Made by a program: the position numbers and the translations under genes
In this document: positions 17,904 to 28,046 of the stretch, in pieces
Layout of the letters: every line of letters starts with the position of its first letter
Position numbering within the stretch: the stretch's first letter is position 1
The notes under the pieces: generated by a model
The model's input: only the letters and a program-made list of their open reading frames with translations
Database searches by the model: none
Told to the model about the DNA's origin: nothing
From: Neobacillus sp. YX16
GTDB taxonomy: Bacteria; Bacillota; Bacilli; Bacillales; Cytobacillaceae
DNA length: 64,000 bases
Direction of reading: 5' to 3'
Assembly (NCBI RefSeq): GCF_030123505.1
Contig: NZ_CP126115.1
Coordinates: 58,501-122,500, forward strand

Positions 17904-18782
17904 GTGTGGCAGCAAAAGAGTTTTGAGAACGAGGCACATAAAGGAATACTGTATCTTGTTCCGACGCCAATCGGTAATCTTGAAGATATGAGTTTTCGTG
18001 CTGTAAGGATATTGAAAGAAGCGGACCTGATTGCAGCTGAGGATACAAGAAACACAAAAAGGTTGTGTAATTACTTTGAAATTCAAACCCCTGTTGTCAG
18101 CTATCATGAACATAATAAAGAATCGAGTGGAGAGAAGCTCATTCACAAGATTAAGGAAGGCATGAAGATTGCTTTAGTCAGTGACGCGGGCATGCCTGCT
18201 ATATCAGATCCAGGATATGAATTGGTTCTTGCTGCAATCAATGAGAAAGTGACAGTAGTCCCACTACCTGGTGCAAATGCAGCTCTTCCAGCTTTAATTG
18301 CTTCGGGGCTAACATGTCAGCCCTTCTATTTTTATGGTTTCTTAAACCGAAGCAAAAAAGAGAAGAAAACGGAGTTAGAGAGCTTAAAAAAACAAACAGG
18401 AACTCTTGTTTTCTATGAGTCACCGCATCGACTCAAAGAAACTCTAACGAGTATGTATGATGTCCTTGGTAATCGCAAAATAGCTATTTGCCGGGAGTTA
18501 ACTAAAAAGTTTGAGGAATTTATTAGAGGAACCTTAGAGGAAATAATAGAGTGGGCTAATCAGGATGAAATTCGTGGCGAATTTTGTTTGATTGTTGAAG
18601 GTGCGGATGAGAGTAAATTAAAGCAAGAAGAAATGAACTGGTGGGAAACCTTGTCGATAGAGGAGCATGTAAATCACTACATAAGTGTGAAACAGATTCC
18701 CTCAAAAGAAGCTATCAAACAAACCGCAATAGACCGGGGGATAAGCAAACGTGAGGTGTATCAGGCCTACCACGTCGACTAG
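17904..18782 (+). CDS. rsmI: 16S rRNA (cytidine1402-2'-O)-methyltransferase RsmI
   Basis: A 292-residue tetrapyrrole-methylase-fold enzyme that 2'-O-methylates C1402 in the decoding centre. The signature YLVPTPIGNLEDMSFRA is at the N-terminus, followed by AAEDTRNTKRL, SDAGMPAISDPG and PLPGANA. The GTG at 17904 (MWQQKSF) is preferred over the GTG at 17895: GGGTGG lies six bases before it and the B. subtilis protein begins with a similar MLQQKSF. A bidirectional terminator follows, facing abrB. Confidence 0.93.
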   Translation: MWQQKSFENEAHKGILYLVPTPIGNLEDMSFRAVRILKEADLIAAEDTRNTKRLCNYFEIQTPVVSYHEHNKESSGEKLIHKIKEGMKIALVSDAGMPAISDPGYELVLAAINEKVTVVPLPGANAALPALIASGLTCQPFYFYGFLNRSKKEKKTELESLKKQTGTLVFYESPHRLKETLTSMYDVLGNRKIAICRELTKKFEEFIRGTLEEIIEWANQDEIRGEFCLIVEGADESKLKQEEMNWWETLSIEEHVNHYISVKQIPSKEAIKQTAIDRGISKREVYQAYHVD

Positions 18783-18785
18783 ATT

Positions 18786-18826
18786 AAAAAAAAGCTTCTC
18801 CTTCTTGAGGAGAAGCTTACTGTATA
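18786..18826. terminator. Bidirectional terminator between rsmI and abrB
   Basis: The stem AAGCTTCTCCTT / AAGGAGAAGCTT (written across CTTCTTGAGG) is flanked by an A-run on the left and a T-containing stretch on the right. It can end both the rsmI and the abrB transcripts. Confidence 0.8.
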
Positions 18827-19111
18827 TTATTTTACTAATTCAAATTGGCTTTTGATTTCATTTACTAGCTGCTCAGCGCCTTCGCGGCTAAGGATTAGTT
18901 TTCCGCCAGCAAGTGCTAAGTTATCATCGGAAACTTCACCAGTTACTTGGCAAGTCATATTTGGCTTGTATTTCTTTAAGATAATACGCTCTTCATCAAC
19001 ATAAATTTCAAGTGCATCTTTTTCAGCGATACCAAGTGTTCTTCTTAATTCGATTGGAATAACCACACGGCCTAATTCATCAACTTTACGTACAATACCT
19101 GTAGATTTCAT
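18827..19111 (-). CDS. abrB: Transition-state regulator AbrB
   Basis: A 94-residue DNA-binding protein that represses stationary-phase genes during growth. The N-terminal swapped-hairpin domain (MKSTGIVRKVDELGRVVIPIELRRTLGI) and the C-terminal multimerisation half are both complete. It is in the same divergent position next to metG as in B. subtilis. Its promoter, and two Spo0A boxes for repression at the onset of sporulation, are visible upstream. Confidence 0.97.
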   Translation of the reverse strand: MKSTGIVRKVDELGRVVIPIELRRTLGIAEKDALEIYVDEERIILKKYKPNMTCQVTGEVSDDNLALAGGKLILSREGAEQLVNEIKSQFELVK

Positions 19112-19160
19112 ATTTACTAGCTCCTCTCATAATAAACCTATTAATTTATTTCTCTATCTA

Positions 19161-19177
19161 TTCGTCATTATTCGACA
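19161..19177 (-). promoter_or_regulatory. Tandem Spo0A boxes repressing abrB
   Basis: On the abrB strand TGTCGAA (19177-19171) is followed by TGACGAA (19167-19161). The spacing and the sequence TGTCGAATAATGACGAA match my recollection of the B. subtilis abrB operator, which lies just downstream of the promoter. Confidence 0.85.
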
Positions 19178-19193
19178 TTATTTTTATAAATTA

Positions 19194-19222
19194 ATAATAC
19201 CAGCCATTCCCATTTCCGTCAA
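19194..19222 (-). promoter_or_regulatory. SigA promoter of abrB
   Basis: On the minus strand TTGACG (19222-19217) and TATTAT (19199-19194) are separated by 17 bases, upstream of the Spo0A boxes and about 80 bases before the abrB start. Confidence 0.75.
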
Positions 19223-19367
19223 TTACTTTAAAGTAAAAAGTAATGGTAAATATTATGAGTTTACAAGAATGTTGATATATCAATAGATAATGAATGACCA
19301 TTCAAATGAAATAGATTTTTAATACTATTGTTGGATTAATATAATCTTTTTTAATGAAATTGTAATA

Positions 19368-19417
19368 TTCGACAAAAAACTACAATAAAAACTATTTCAT
19401 TAGTATAATTTTCGACA
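19368..19417 (+). promoter_or_regulatory. Second Spo0A-box cluster with a -10 element, between abrB and metG
   Basis: TTCGACA (inverse of TGTCGAA) occurs at 19368-19374 and again at 19411-19417. A TATAAT lies at 19404-19409 with no recognisable -35. This arrangement fits a Spo0A-controlled SigA promoter facing the metG side. It would transcribe a possible 31-codon reading frame and then metG. The gap 19112-19593 otherwise holds only AT-rich DNA. Confidence 0.45.
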
Positions 19418-19431
19418 GTAATAAACATTTT

Positions 19432-19527
19432 ATGGGGGGAGCAGAGGATAAAAATAAAATAAATCTTTTGGTTATGGTTGGGTTTATTGCACATTTATTG
19501 ATTTTTGGGTATATTTTGATGATATAA
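19432..19527 (+). CDS. Possible 31-residue membrane peptide
   Basis: ATG 19432 opens a 31-codon frame (starts MGGAEDKNKINLL) that is charged at the front and hydrophobic from residue 12 to the end, like a small single-span membrane peptide. I recognise no family. The weak point is the start: a strong Shine-Dalgarno-like GGGGGGAG lies just after the ATG rather than before it. Support comes from the -10 element and Spo0A boxes directly upstream. This is a speculative call. Confidence 0.25.
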   Translation: MGGAEDKNKINLLVMVGFIAHLLIFGYILMI

Positions 19528-19551
19528 GAGGGCCAAAAAGGGCTATAATGA

Positions 19552-21561
<2,010 letters not shown>

Positions 21562-21568
21562 TTTAACG

Positions 21569-21627
21569 ATAGAAATGTCCCTTAATGTTTCACGTGAAAC
21601 AATTTTCGAGACATTTCTATTTTTTTC
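21569..21627 (+). terminator. metG terminator with parS in its loop
   Basis: Eleven perfectly complementary bases, ATAGAAATGTC (21569-21579) and GACATTTCTAT (21610-21620), enclose a 30-base loop and are followed by a run of Ts. The loop contains the 16-bp parS palindrome, which can itself fold. Confidence 0.75.
21586..21601. other. parS: parS centromere-like site for Spo0J/ParB
   Basis: TGTTTCACGTGAAACA is a perfect match to the B. subtilis parS consensus TGTTNCACGTGAAACA. ParB (Spo0J) loads here, spreads, and recruits SMC for origin segregation. Its origin-proximal place next to metG agrees with the B. subtilis site mapped near metS. Confidence 0.97.
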
Positions 21628-21677
21628 TCACTATCATTCGACACAGCCATAAGAATATAAATAAAGGAGAAACAGTC

Positions 21678-22445
21678 ATGTTATTTGATACACATGTCCA
21701 TTTAAACGCGGAACAATTTGATGAGGATTTACAGGAAGTTATCGAGAGGGCAAAAGAAGCAGGGGTTTCCTATATGACAGTGGTTGGGTTCGACCGACCA
21801 ACAATTAAGAGGGCTATGGATCTGGCAGAAGAGTACGAGTTTATCTATGCGTGCGTTGGCTGGCATCCTGTAGATGCAATTGATATGACAGATGAAGATT
21901 TGCTTTGGATCGAAGATTTAGCTGCCCATCCAAAGGTAGTGGCAATAGGAGAAATGGGCTTGGATTATCATTGGGACAAGTCTCCAAAAGACATCCAAAA
22001 GGAAGTATTTCGAAAGCAAATCCGATTGGCTAAGAAGGTAAAACTTCCGATTGTGATTCATAATCGGGAAGCAACAGCTGATATTGTAGAAATTTTAAAA
22101 GAAGAGGATGCTGGTGAAGTTGGAGGAATCATGCATTGCTTCAGCGGAAGCCCTGAGGTTGCCTTAGAATGTCTAAAAATGAATTTTCTTATCTCATTAG
22201 GGGGTCCGGTTACGTTCAAAAATGCCAAAAAGCCCAAAGAAGTGGCAGCTGTCGTTCCGTTAGAAAAACTGCTGATTGAAACAGACTGCCCCTATTTAGC
22301 GCCGCATCCTTATCGTGGAAAACGCAATGAACCAGGATATGTTAAGCTAGTAGCAGAGCAAATCGCAGAAATTAAAGGCATATCATTTGAAGAAGTTGCC
22401 ATCGTCACGACTGCTAATGCAAAAAAATTATTCGACATAAACTGA
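21678..22445 (+). CDS. yabD: TatD-family metal-dependent DNase YabD
   Basis: A 255-residue TIM-barrel metal hydrolase of the TatD family, with predicted deoxyribonuclease activity. Metal-binding motifs are DTHVHL (N-terminus), GEMGLDYHW, HNREA, HCFSG and ETDCPYLAPHP. The frame is open further upstream, but that extension would translate the parS site and gives an unsupported leader. ATG 21678 is preceded by AAAGGAGA and gives MLFDTHVHLNAEQF, the family start. Confidence 0.93.
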   Translation: MLFDTHVHLNAEQFDEDLQEVIERAKEAGVSYMTVVGFDRPTIKRAMDLAEEYEFIYACVGWHPVDAIDMTDEDLLWIEDLAAHPKVVAIGEMGLDYHWDKSPKDIQKEVFRKQIRLAKKVKLPIVIHNREATADIVEILKEEDAGEVGGIMHCFSGSPEVALECLKMNFLISLGGPVTFKNAKKPKEVAAVVPLEKLLIETDCPYLAPHPYRGKRNEPGYVKLVAEQIAEIKGISFEEVAIVTTANAKKLFDIN

Positions 22446-22611
22446 TAGACAAGCTTGTCGACTTTAATAGAAGCTTGTCCAAATTTTTTAATATAACTTA
22501 AAGTTCTACACGTCTCCTTTTCCTCATAGGATAACCGTGTCGATAAGTTTCCCTTTGCAAATTTCCCAACTATATGCATAATAGGAAATACGTTCACAAC
22601 AAATGCAAGGG

Positions 22612-22641
22612 TTGACAGCCGGCAGCATGTTTCTCAATAAT
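22612..22641 (+). promoter_or_regulatory. SigA promoter of yabE
   Basis: TTGACA (22612-22617) and AATAAT (22636-22641) are 18 bases apart. Transcription should start about ten bases before the Shine-Dalgarno AAGGAGG, so the leader is very short. Confidence 0.65.
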
Positions 22642-22682
22642 CTCTCCGAGAGAAGGAGGCGTTTTTCATCGTATTCAAAAAC

Positions 22683-23861
22683 ATGAAAAACCTGTTTTCC
22701 AAGTCTTTGAGTAGAAAAAGGTTGGCGATCACTTTTGCTAGTTTTGTAGTTTTAGCAGCACTTCTTGGTTTTTCGTACTATGAAGGATCTAAGTATACAG
22801 TTGCATTGACTCTTAACGGACAGCAAAAAGTAGTAAAAACGCATGCCAATACAGTTAAGGATGTATTCGCTCAACTTGAAATACCACTCAACTCAAAAGA
22901 CTACTTGTCACCTTCAGCTGATGCTAAGGTGAAAGACAATCAAGTAATTGTCTGGAAACAAGCAAAGCAGGTTAAAATTGTCCAAGACAACGAGAAAAAA
23001 ACGATATGGACAACAGCAGGTACGGTCGCTGAGCTACTAAAAGAGCAACAAATTGTATTGAACGAACATGATGAAATTTCACCCAAGCCGCAGGAAACAA
23101 TCAAAAGCAAGATGGATATTCGCATTCAATCAGCTCTTCATCTTACACTAGTTGACGGCGGAAAAGAACAGCAAGTATGGTCCACTTCGGCTACGGTCGC
23201 TGACTTTTTAACACAACAGGGAATTAAACTTAATGAATTTGACCGAGTTGAACCGTCATTATCTGAGACAGTGAAAAAGGATGGCGTTGTTAACGTCATA
23301 CGCGTAGAAAAAGTCACCGATGTAGTGGAAGAACCAGTTCACTTTGCCGTGATCACCAAGAAAGATGAGAGCTTGGAAAATGGAAAGCAAGTAACTGTCA
23401 AAGATGGCAGACAGGGGCTTATTTCAAGAGAATATGAAGTTATCTTGGAAAACGGTAAAGAAGTTTCAAGAAAATTAATTAGTGAGCAGAGTCTTATAGA
23501 GAAACTCGATAAAGTTGTGGCTGTTGGAACGAAGGAATTAGATATTCAAGTTTCCCGTGGAGCAGAAACTGGAACTGAGTTTTATGTTAATACTACTGCC
23601 TATACAGCCTATTGTAATGGCTGTTCAGGGGTAACAGCAACAGGATTTGATTTACGTGCAAATCCAAATGCAAAGATAATTGCTGTAGATCCTCGTGTGA
23701 TTCCGCTGGGAACAAAGGTTTATGTAGAAGGTTATGGCTATGCTGTAGCGTCTGATACTGGTGGAGCAATAAAGGGACATAAAATTGATGTTTTCTTTCC
23801 ATCGAAAGCGGAGGCATTCCGCTGGGGAGTTAGAAAGGTCAAGATTAAAATATTACAATAA
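22683..23861 (+). CDS. yabE: YabE, cell-wall-associated G5/3D-domain protein
   Basis: A 392-residue exported protein of the resuscitation-promoting/stationary-phase survival type, probably acting on peptidoglycan. A membrane anchor or signal segment lies at about 14-33. Three DUF348 repeats (TVKDVFAQLEI, TVAELLKEQQI, TVADFLTQQGI) follow, then a G5 domain (about 215-290). The C-terminal 3D domain has three conserved Asp (VDPRVIPLG, SDTGGAIKG, IDVFF). The start is uncertain: the Shine-Dalgarno AAGGAGG at 22653-22659 is too far from ATG 22683. It is eight bases before an in-frame ATC at 22668, which would add five residues. Confidence 0.9.
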   Translation: MKNLFSKSLSRKRLAITFASFVVLAALLGFSYYEGSKYTVALTLNGQQKVVKTHANTVKDVFAQLEIPLNSKDYLSPSADAKVKDNQVIVWKQAKQVKIVQDNEKKTIWTTAGTVAELLKEQQIVLNEHDEISPKPQETIKSKMDIRIQSALHLTLVDGGKEQQVWSTSATVADFLTQQGIKLNEFDRVEPSLSETVKKDGVVNVIRVEKVTDVVEEPVHFAVITKKDESLENGKQVTVKDGRQGLISREYEVILENGKEVSRKLISEQSLIEKLDKVVAVGTKELDIQVSRGAETGTEFYVNTTAYTAYCNGCSGVTATGFDLRANPNAKIIAVDPRVIPLGTKVYVEGYGYAVASDTGGAIKGHKIDVFFPSKAEAFRWGVRKVKIKILQ

Positions 23862-23870
23862 GCTTAACTG

Positions 23871-23907
23871 TGCAGAGGTTTAAATAGCCTCTGCATTTTG
23901 CTTTTTC
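23871..23907 (+). terminator. Terminator of yabE
   Basis: TGCAGAGG (23871-23878) pairs with CCTCTGCA (23888-23895) and is followed by TTTTGCTTTTT. Confidence 0.8.
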
Positions 23908-24035
23908 TCTAATATTCATTATACTTACAACGAATACATTAAGGTATTTACTTCATAATATGAAGGCATTTGTTAATATAGACGATGGACATTACAAAAA
24001 TGTTTCAATTATTTTTCAAATTTTTTATTTTTTTG

Positions 24036-24458
24036 CTGTGTTAATCTAGGCTGTTGATTTGTGCTCCACTAAGGACTGCTTCTTTGAATAATCACCGCAG
24101 TGACAGGCCGTATCTGCCTGTCACGAGGCGCTTCGCTTTCCGCAGGCGGTTCAGGAAGCCTGTCTAGCTGCAGCGCCTAGCCCCTCGAGTCGCTTCGGTC
24201 CCAACGTTGAAGTCAAAGAACGACTTCATCGTCAGGCCCTCCAGCGCTTGTCGGGGCTGTACAAGGTGCTTCCGCTTTTCCTACTCCTCGGCGCTAAGAG
24301 ATAAGCGGGGTCTCCCCTGTCCCGTCCTCCTGCAGGACACTGATTTACATCCTCGAATCCGCCCACGCACGAAGAAAATGCGATAGCATTTTCGAGGAGT
24401 CTCGCGCCTTCCGCACAAATCAACAGGGTACTAAAATCAACATTTAGCTTTAACACAG
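24036..24458. repeat. Repeat family 1, copy A (423 bp, interrupted by family 2)
   Basis: The outer inverted ends CTGTGTTAA (24036) and TTAACACAG (24450) enclose inner inverted ends CTGTTGATTTGTGC (24051) and GCACAAATCAACAG (24413). Inside are a reversed family-1 core (about 24288-24340: GCGGGGTCTCCCCTGTCCCG), a 62-base module shared with copy B (24341-24402), and a block of family 2 (24161-24280). This fills most of the 631-base gap between yabE and rnmV. No transposase is encoded, so it is a non-autonomous element or remnant. Confidence 0.8.
24161..24280 (-). repeat. Repeat family 2, copy nested inside family 1 copy A
   Basis: Read on the minus strand it begins AAAAGCGGAAGC and ends GGCGCTGCAGCTAGACA, the same two ends as the family-2 copy at 34495-34697. 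The middle differs. The nesting shows that family 2 material entered or recombined with an existing family 1 element. Confidence 0.65.
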
Positions 24459-24492
24459 CTTATTTTTATATCATTCACGTACGGAGGAAATA

Positions 24493-25947
<1,455 letters not shown>

Positions 25948-25949
25948 TT

Positions 25950-26193
25950 GGCTGTGTTAATAAGGCTGTTGATTTGCACTCCAGGCGCTATACTTTCCGC
26001 GGGCTCGCCCGTGTGCCTCCTCGCTCATTCCGACCTGCGGGGTCTCACGGTGCTCGTTCATCCCGCAGGACTTTGATTTACATCCTCGAATCTGCCCACG
26101 CACGAAGAAAATGCGATAGCATTTTCGAGGAGTCAAGCTCCTTCCCGCTCCAATCAACAGGTTCATAAATCATAAGTGTCCTTTAACACAGCC
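25950..26193. repeat. Repeat family 1, copy B (244 bp, degenerate)
   Basis: The outer ends GGCTGTGTTAA (25950) and TTAACACAGCC (26183) are perfect inverted repeats. The inner ends are worn (CTGTTGATTTGC against CCAATCAACAG). Positions 26074-26134 are nearly identical to 24341-24402 in copy A. That module carries its own hairpin, TCCTCGAA against TTCGAGGA around GAAAATGCGATAGCATTTTC. Along with the SigK promoter it fills the 388-base gap before yabG. Confidence 0.8.
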
Positions 26194-26227
26194 TTCATTT
26201 TAAATCAATGCAATTGAACTCGTCATT

Positions 26228-26256
26228 CACATTAATTTGTGTAGTTGCATAGCCTA
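26228..26256 (+). promoter_or_regulatory. SigK promoter of yabG
   Basis: CACA (26228-26231) and CATAGCCTA (26248-26256) with a 16-base spacer match the SigK consensus mACm - 16 - CATAnnnTA fully. B. subtilis yabG is a mother-cell SigK gene, which agrees. Confidence 0.75.
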
Positions 26257-26312
26257 TCAAAGAGAAACTTTATTTGGAAGGCCTATAAGCTGGTCTAATT
26301 GGAGTGACAGCA

Positions 26313-27197
26313 GTGAATATAAAGATGATGGATATTGTCGGCAGACGGTCCTATAACTGTGATATTCTATTCCGGGTTATTGATATTCAAATACTAAATG
26401 GCCAGAGATTTGCGGTCCTATACGGTGAAGATATTCGCTTAGTGGCAGATGCCCCTTACGAGGATTTAGTGAAGATTAACAAAAATGCAAGGTCGAAAAT
26501 AATACAGGAATACAAAACCCTTGAAGAGCAGTCCTTTCGCCTATTTGCACAGGACGTTGATTTAATAAAGCAAAGGCAGGATTATGAAGCGACAGGCGGC
26601 TATGTACAGCCAGCCAATTATTTTCAAATTCCAGGAAAGGTTCTTCACTTAGATGGAGACCAAGATTACTTACAAAAGTGTATGACTTTATATGAGAAAA
26701 TTGGTATTCCTGTCTATGGGGTACATTGTAACGAAAAGGAGATGCCAAAGAAAATTGGCGGCTTAATTGATCAATACCGTCCTGATATTTTAGTCATTAC
26801 CGGTCATGATGCCTATTCTAAGGCAAAGGGGAAAATATCTGATATTAATGCATACCGCCACTCAAAGCACTTTGTCCAAACCGTCAAGGAGGCACGAAGA
26901 AAGATTCCTCATTTAGATCAACTCGTTATCTTTGCAGGTGCCTGCCAATCTCACTTTGAATCTTTGATACATGCAGGTGCAAATTTTGCCAGCTCCCCAT
27001 CACGAATTAATATACATGCATTAGATCCCGTTTATATTGTTGCAAAAATTGGATTCACGCCGTTTATGGAAAGTATCAACGTTTGGGATGTTTTACGAAA
27101 CACACTAACCGGAGAAAAGGGCCTGGGGGGCATTGAAACAAAAGGTGTCTTACGAACAGGAATGCCTTACAATCCTGTCCAGGAAGAAGAATCATAA
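26313..27197 (+). CDS. yabG: Sporulation-specific protease YabG
   Basis: A 294-residue mother-cell cysteine-type protease (family U57) that trims spore coat proteins before transglutaminase cross-linking. Recognisable conserved stretches are the N-terminal DIVGRRSYNCDILFRV, LVITGHDAYSK and the Cys/His-containing VIFAGACQSHFESLIHAGANFASSPSRI. A GTG at 26304 is in frame, but GTG 26313 has GGAG eight bases upstream and gives a start closer to the family. A SigK-type promoter precedes it. Confidence 0.93.
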   Translation: MNIKMMDIVGRRSYNCDILFRVIDIQILNGQRFAVLYGEDIRLVADAPYEDLVKINKNARSKIIQEYKTLEEQSFRLFAQDVDLIKQRQDYEATGGYVQPANYFQIPGKVLHLDGDQDYLQKCMTLYEKIGIPVYGVHCNEKEMPKKIGGLIDQYRPDILVITGHDAYSKAKGKISDINAYRHSKHFVQTVKEARRKIPHLDQLVIFAGACQSHFESLIHAGANFASSPSRINIHALDPVYIVAKIGFTPFMESINVWDVLRNTLTGEKGLGGIETKGVLRTGMPYNPVQEEES

Positions 27198-27243
27198 GTC
27201 CTAATAGAAAGCGAAAGGATTCTGCTAATGACCCCAATTCGAT

Positions 27244-27262
27244 GGCGCCTGGAGCTAGACAG
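27244..27262 (+). repeat. Remnant of repeat family 2
   Basis: GGCGCCTGGAGCTAGACAG is the right-hand end of family 2 (compare 34680-34697) with nothing recognisable of the rest. It lies between yabG and the veg promoters. Confidence 0.5.
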
Positions 27263-27384
27263 TTCTCGAAAGTCAGCTAGTACAAACTTTTCTAGGAATT
27301 ATTTTTTTATTGCACATAATCCCCCCTTTTTAAGGTAAAGATAATGATTGTTGAAATTTGGGAGAAAAAGTAGAAGAAAAGATA

Positions 27385-27414
27385 TTGACAATCTTTTTGT
27401 CGGACTGATATAAT
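27385..27414 (+). promoter_or_regulatory. Upstream SigA promoter of veg
   Basis: TTGACA (27385-27390) and TATAAT (27409-27414) are separated by 18 bases, with TG three bases before the -10. Confidence 0.8.
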
Positions 27415-27427
27415 TTTATGTTTTTAT

Positions 27428-27457
27428 TTGACAAGGACTATGTCAGTGTGATATACT
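27428..27457 (+). promoter_or_regulatory. Downstream SigA promoter of veg
   Basis: TTGACA (27428-27433) and TATACT (27452-27457) with an 18-base spacer. Tandem strong promoters before veg are known in B. subtilis, where this is a classic strong vegetative promoter. Confidence 0.8.
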
Positions 27458-27478
27458 TTACACAGTGAGGTGGACCGA

Positions 27479-27742
27479 ATGCCAAAAACCTTAGCCGATA
27501 TTAAAAAGGCTCTAGATTCAAATTTAGGGAAAAGATTGTTGCTGAAGGCAAACGGAGGACGTAGAAAGACAATCGAACGATCAGGCGTATTAGCCGAAAC
27601 GTACCCTTCGGTTTTTGTAATCGAGTTAGATCAAGAAGAAAATGCATTTGAACGAGTTTCATACAGCTACGCAGACGTACTAACCGAAACAGTTCAAATA
27701 ACCTTCTATGAAGACGCAGCAGGAAACATAGCTTTAAGTTAG
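27479..27742 (+). CDS. veg: Veg protein (biofilm-gene stimulator)
   Basis: An 87-residue protein of the Veg family (DUF1021), highly expressed in growth; in B. subtilis it stimulates biofilm matrix genes by counteracting SinR. The family core [20 protein letters not shown] and [15 protein letters not shown] is intact. ATG 27479 is preceded by GTGAGGTGG; an upstream in-frame codon at 27470 lies within that ribosome-binding site and is rejected. Confidence 0.95.
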   Translation: MPKTLADIKKALDSNLGKRLLLKANGGRRKTIERSGVLAETYPSVFVIELDQEENAFERVSYSYADVLTETVQITFYEDAAGNIALS

Positions 27743-27762
27743 AATATAGGGCAATTTTTTAG

Positions 27763-27792
27763 GGCAGAAAATCATCCGATTTTCTGCCTTTT
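27763..27792 (+). terminator. Terminator of veg
   Basis: Ten perfect base pairs, GGCAGAAAAT with ATTTTCTGCC, a six-base loop and a T-run. Confidence 0.9.
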
Positions 27793-27804
27793 GCTATTTA
27801 CAAA

Positions 27805-27970
27805 GGCTGTGTTAATGCAAAATGTTGATATTACGACTCTGTTGATTTGTGCGGAAGGCGCGAGACTCCTGCAGGAGGACGGGACAGGGGAGACCCCGCA
27901 GGCGCTTTAGCGCCGAGGAGGCTTCCCGAACCGCCTGGAGCACAAATCAACAGACCTTGATAACACAGTC
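27805..27970. repeat. Repeat family 1, copy C (166 bp, intact form)
   Basis: The outer ends are GGCTGTGTTAA and TAACACAGTC. The inner perfect inverted ends are CTGTTGATTTGTGC (27839-27852) and GCACAAATCAACAG (27940-27953). The GC-rich core (GGAGGACGGGACAGGGGAGA, then GCGCTTTAGCGCCGAGGAGG) differs from copy D at only about five positions. It ends about 15-35 bases before the sspF promoter. Confidence 0.85.
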
Positions 27971-27983
27971 ATTTCAAATAAAT

Positions 27984-28012
27984 TAATGAAATACTTTCTA
28001 AATAACATACTA
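27984..28012 (+). promoter_or_regulatory. SigG-type promoter of sspF
   Basis: TAATG (27984-27988), a 17-base spacer and CATACTA (28006-28012) fit the forespore SigG consensus GHATR - 17/18 - CATnHTA, with one mismatch in the -35. Confidence 0.6.
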
Positions 28013-28046
28013 ATAATGCCGTGAGTGGATAAAAGGGGTTGTTTAG

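Noticed and set aside
21585..21677. Frame beginning MFHVKQ upstream of yabD
   Set aside because: It is just the translation of the parS palindrome region; ATG 21678 has a good Shine-Dalgarno and matches TatD proteins.
22446..22611. Cyclic-di-AMP riboswitch before the wall-hydrolase-like gene yabE
   Set aside because: The expected conserved blocks are not there, and the predicted promoter at 22612-22641 lies downstream of this stretch.
24232..24456. Open frame of about 74 codons in the yabE-rnmV gap
   Set aside because: It lies wholly inside repeat family 1 copy A; similar frames arise in other copies because the core is GC-rich.
25957..26168. Open frames of 64-69 codons between rsmA and yabG
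   Set aside because: They translate repeat family 1 copy B; no gene signals.
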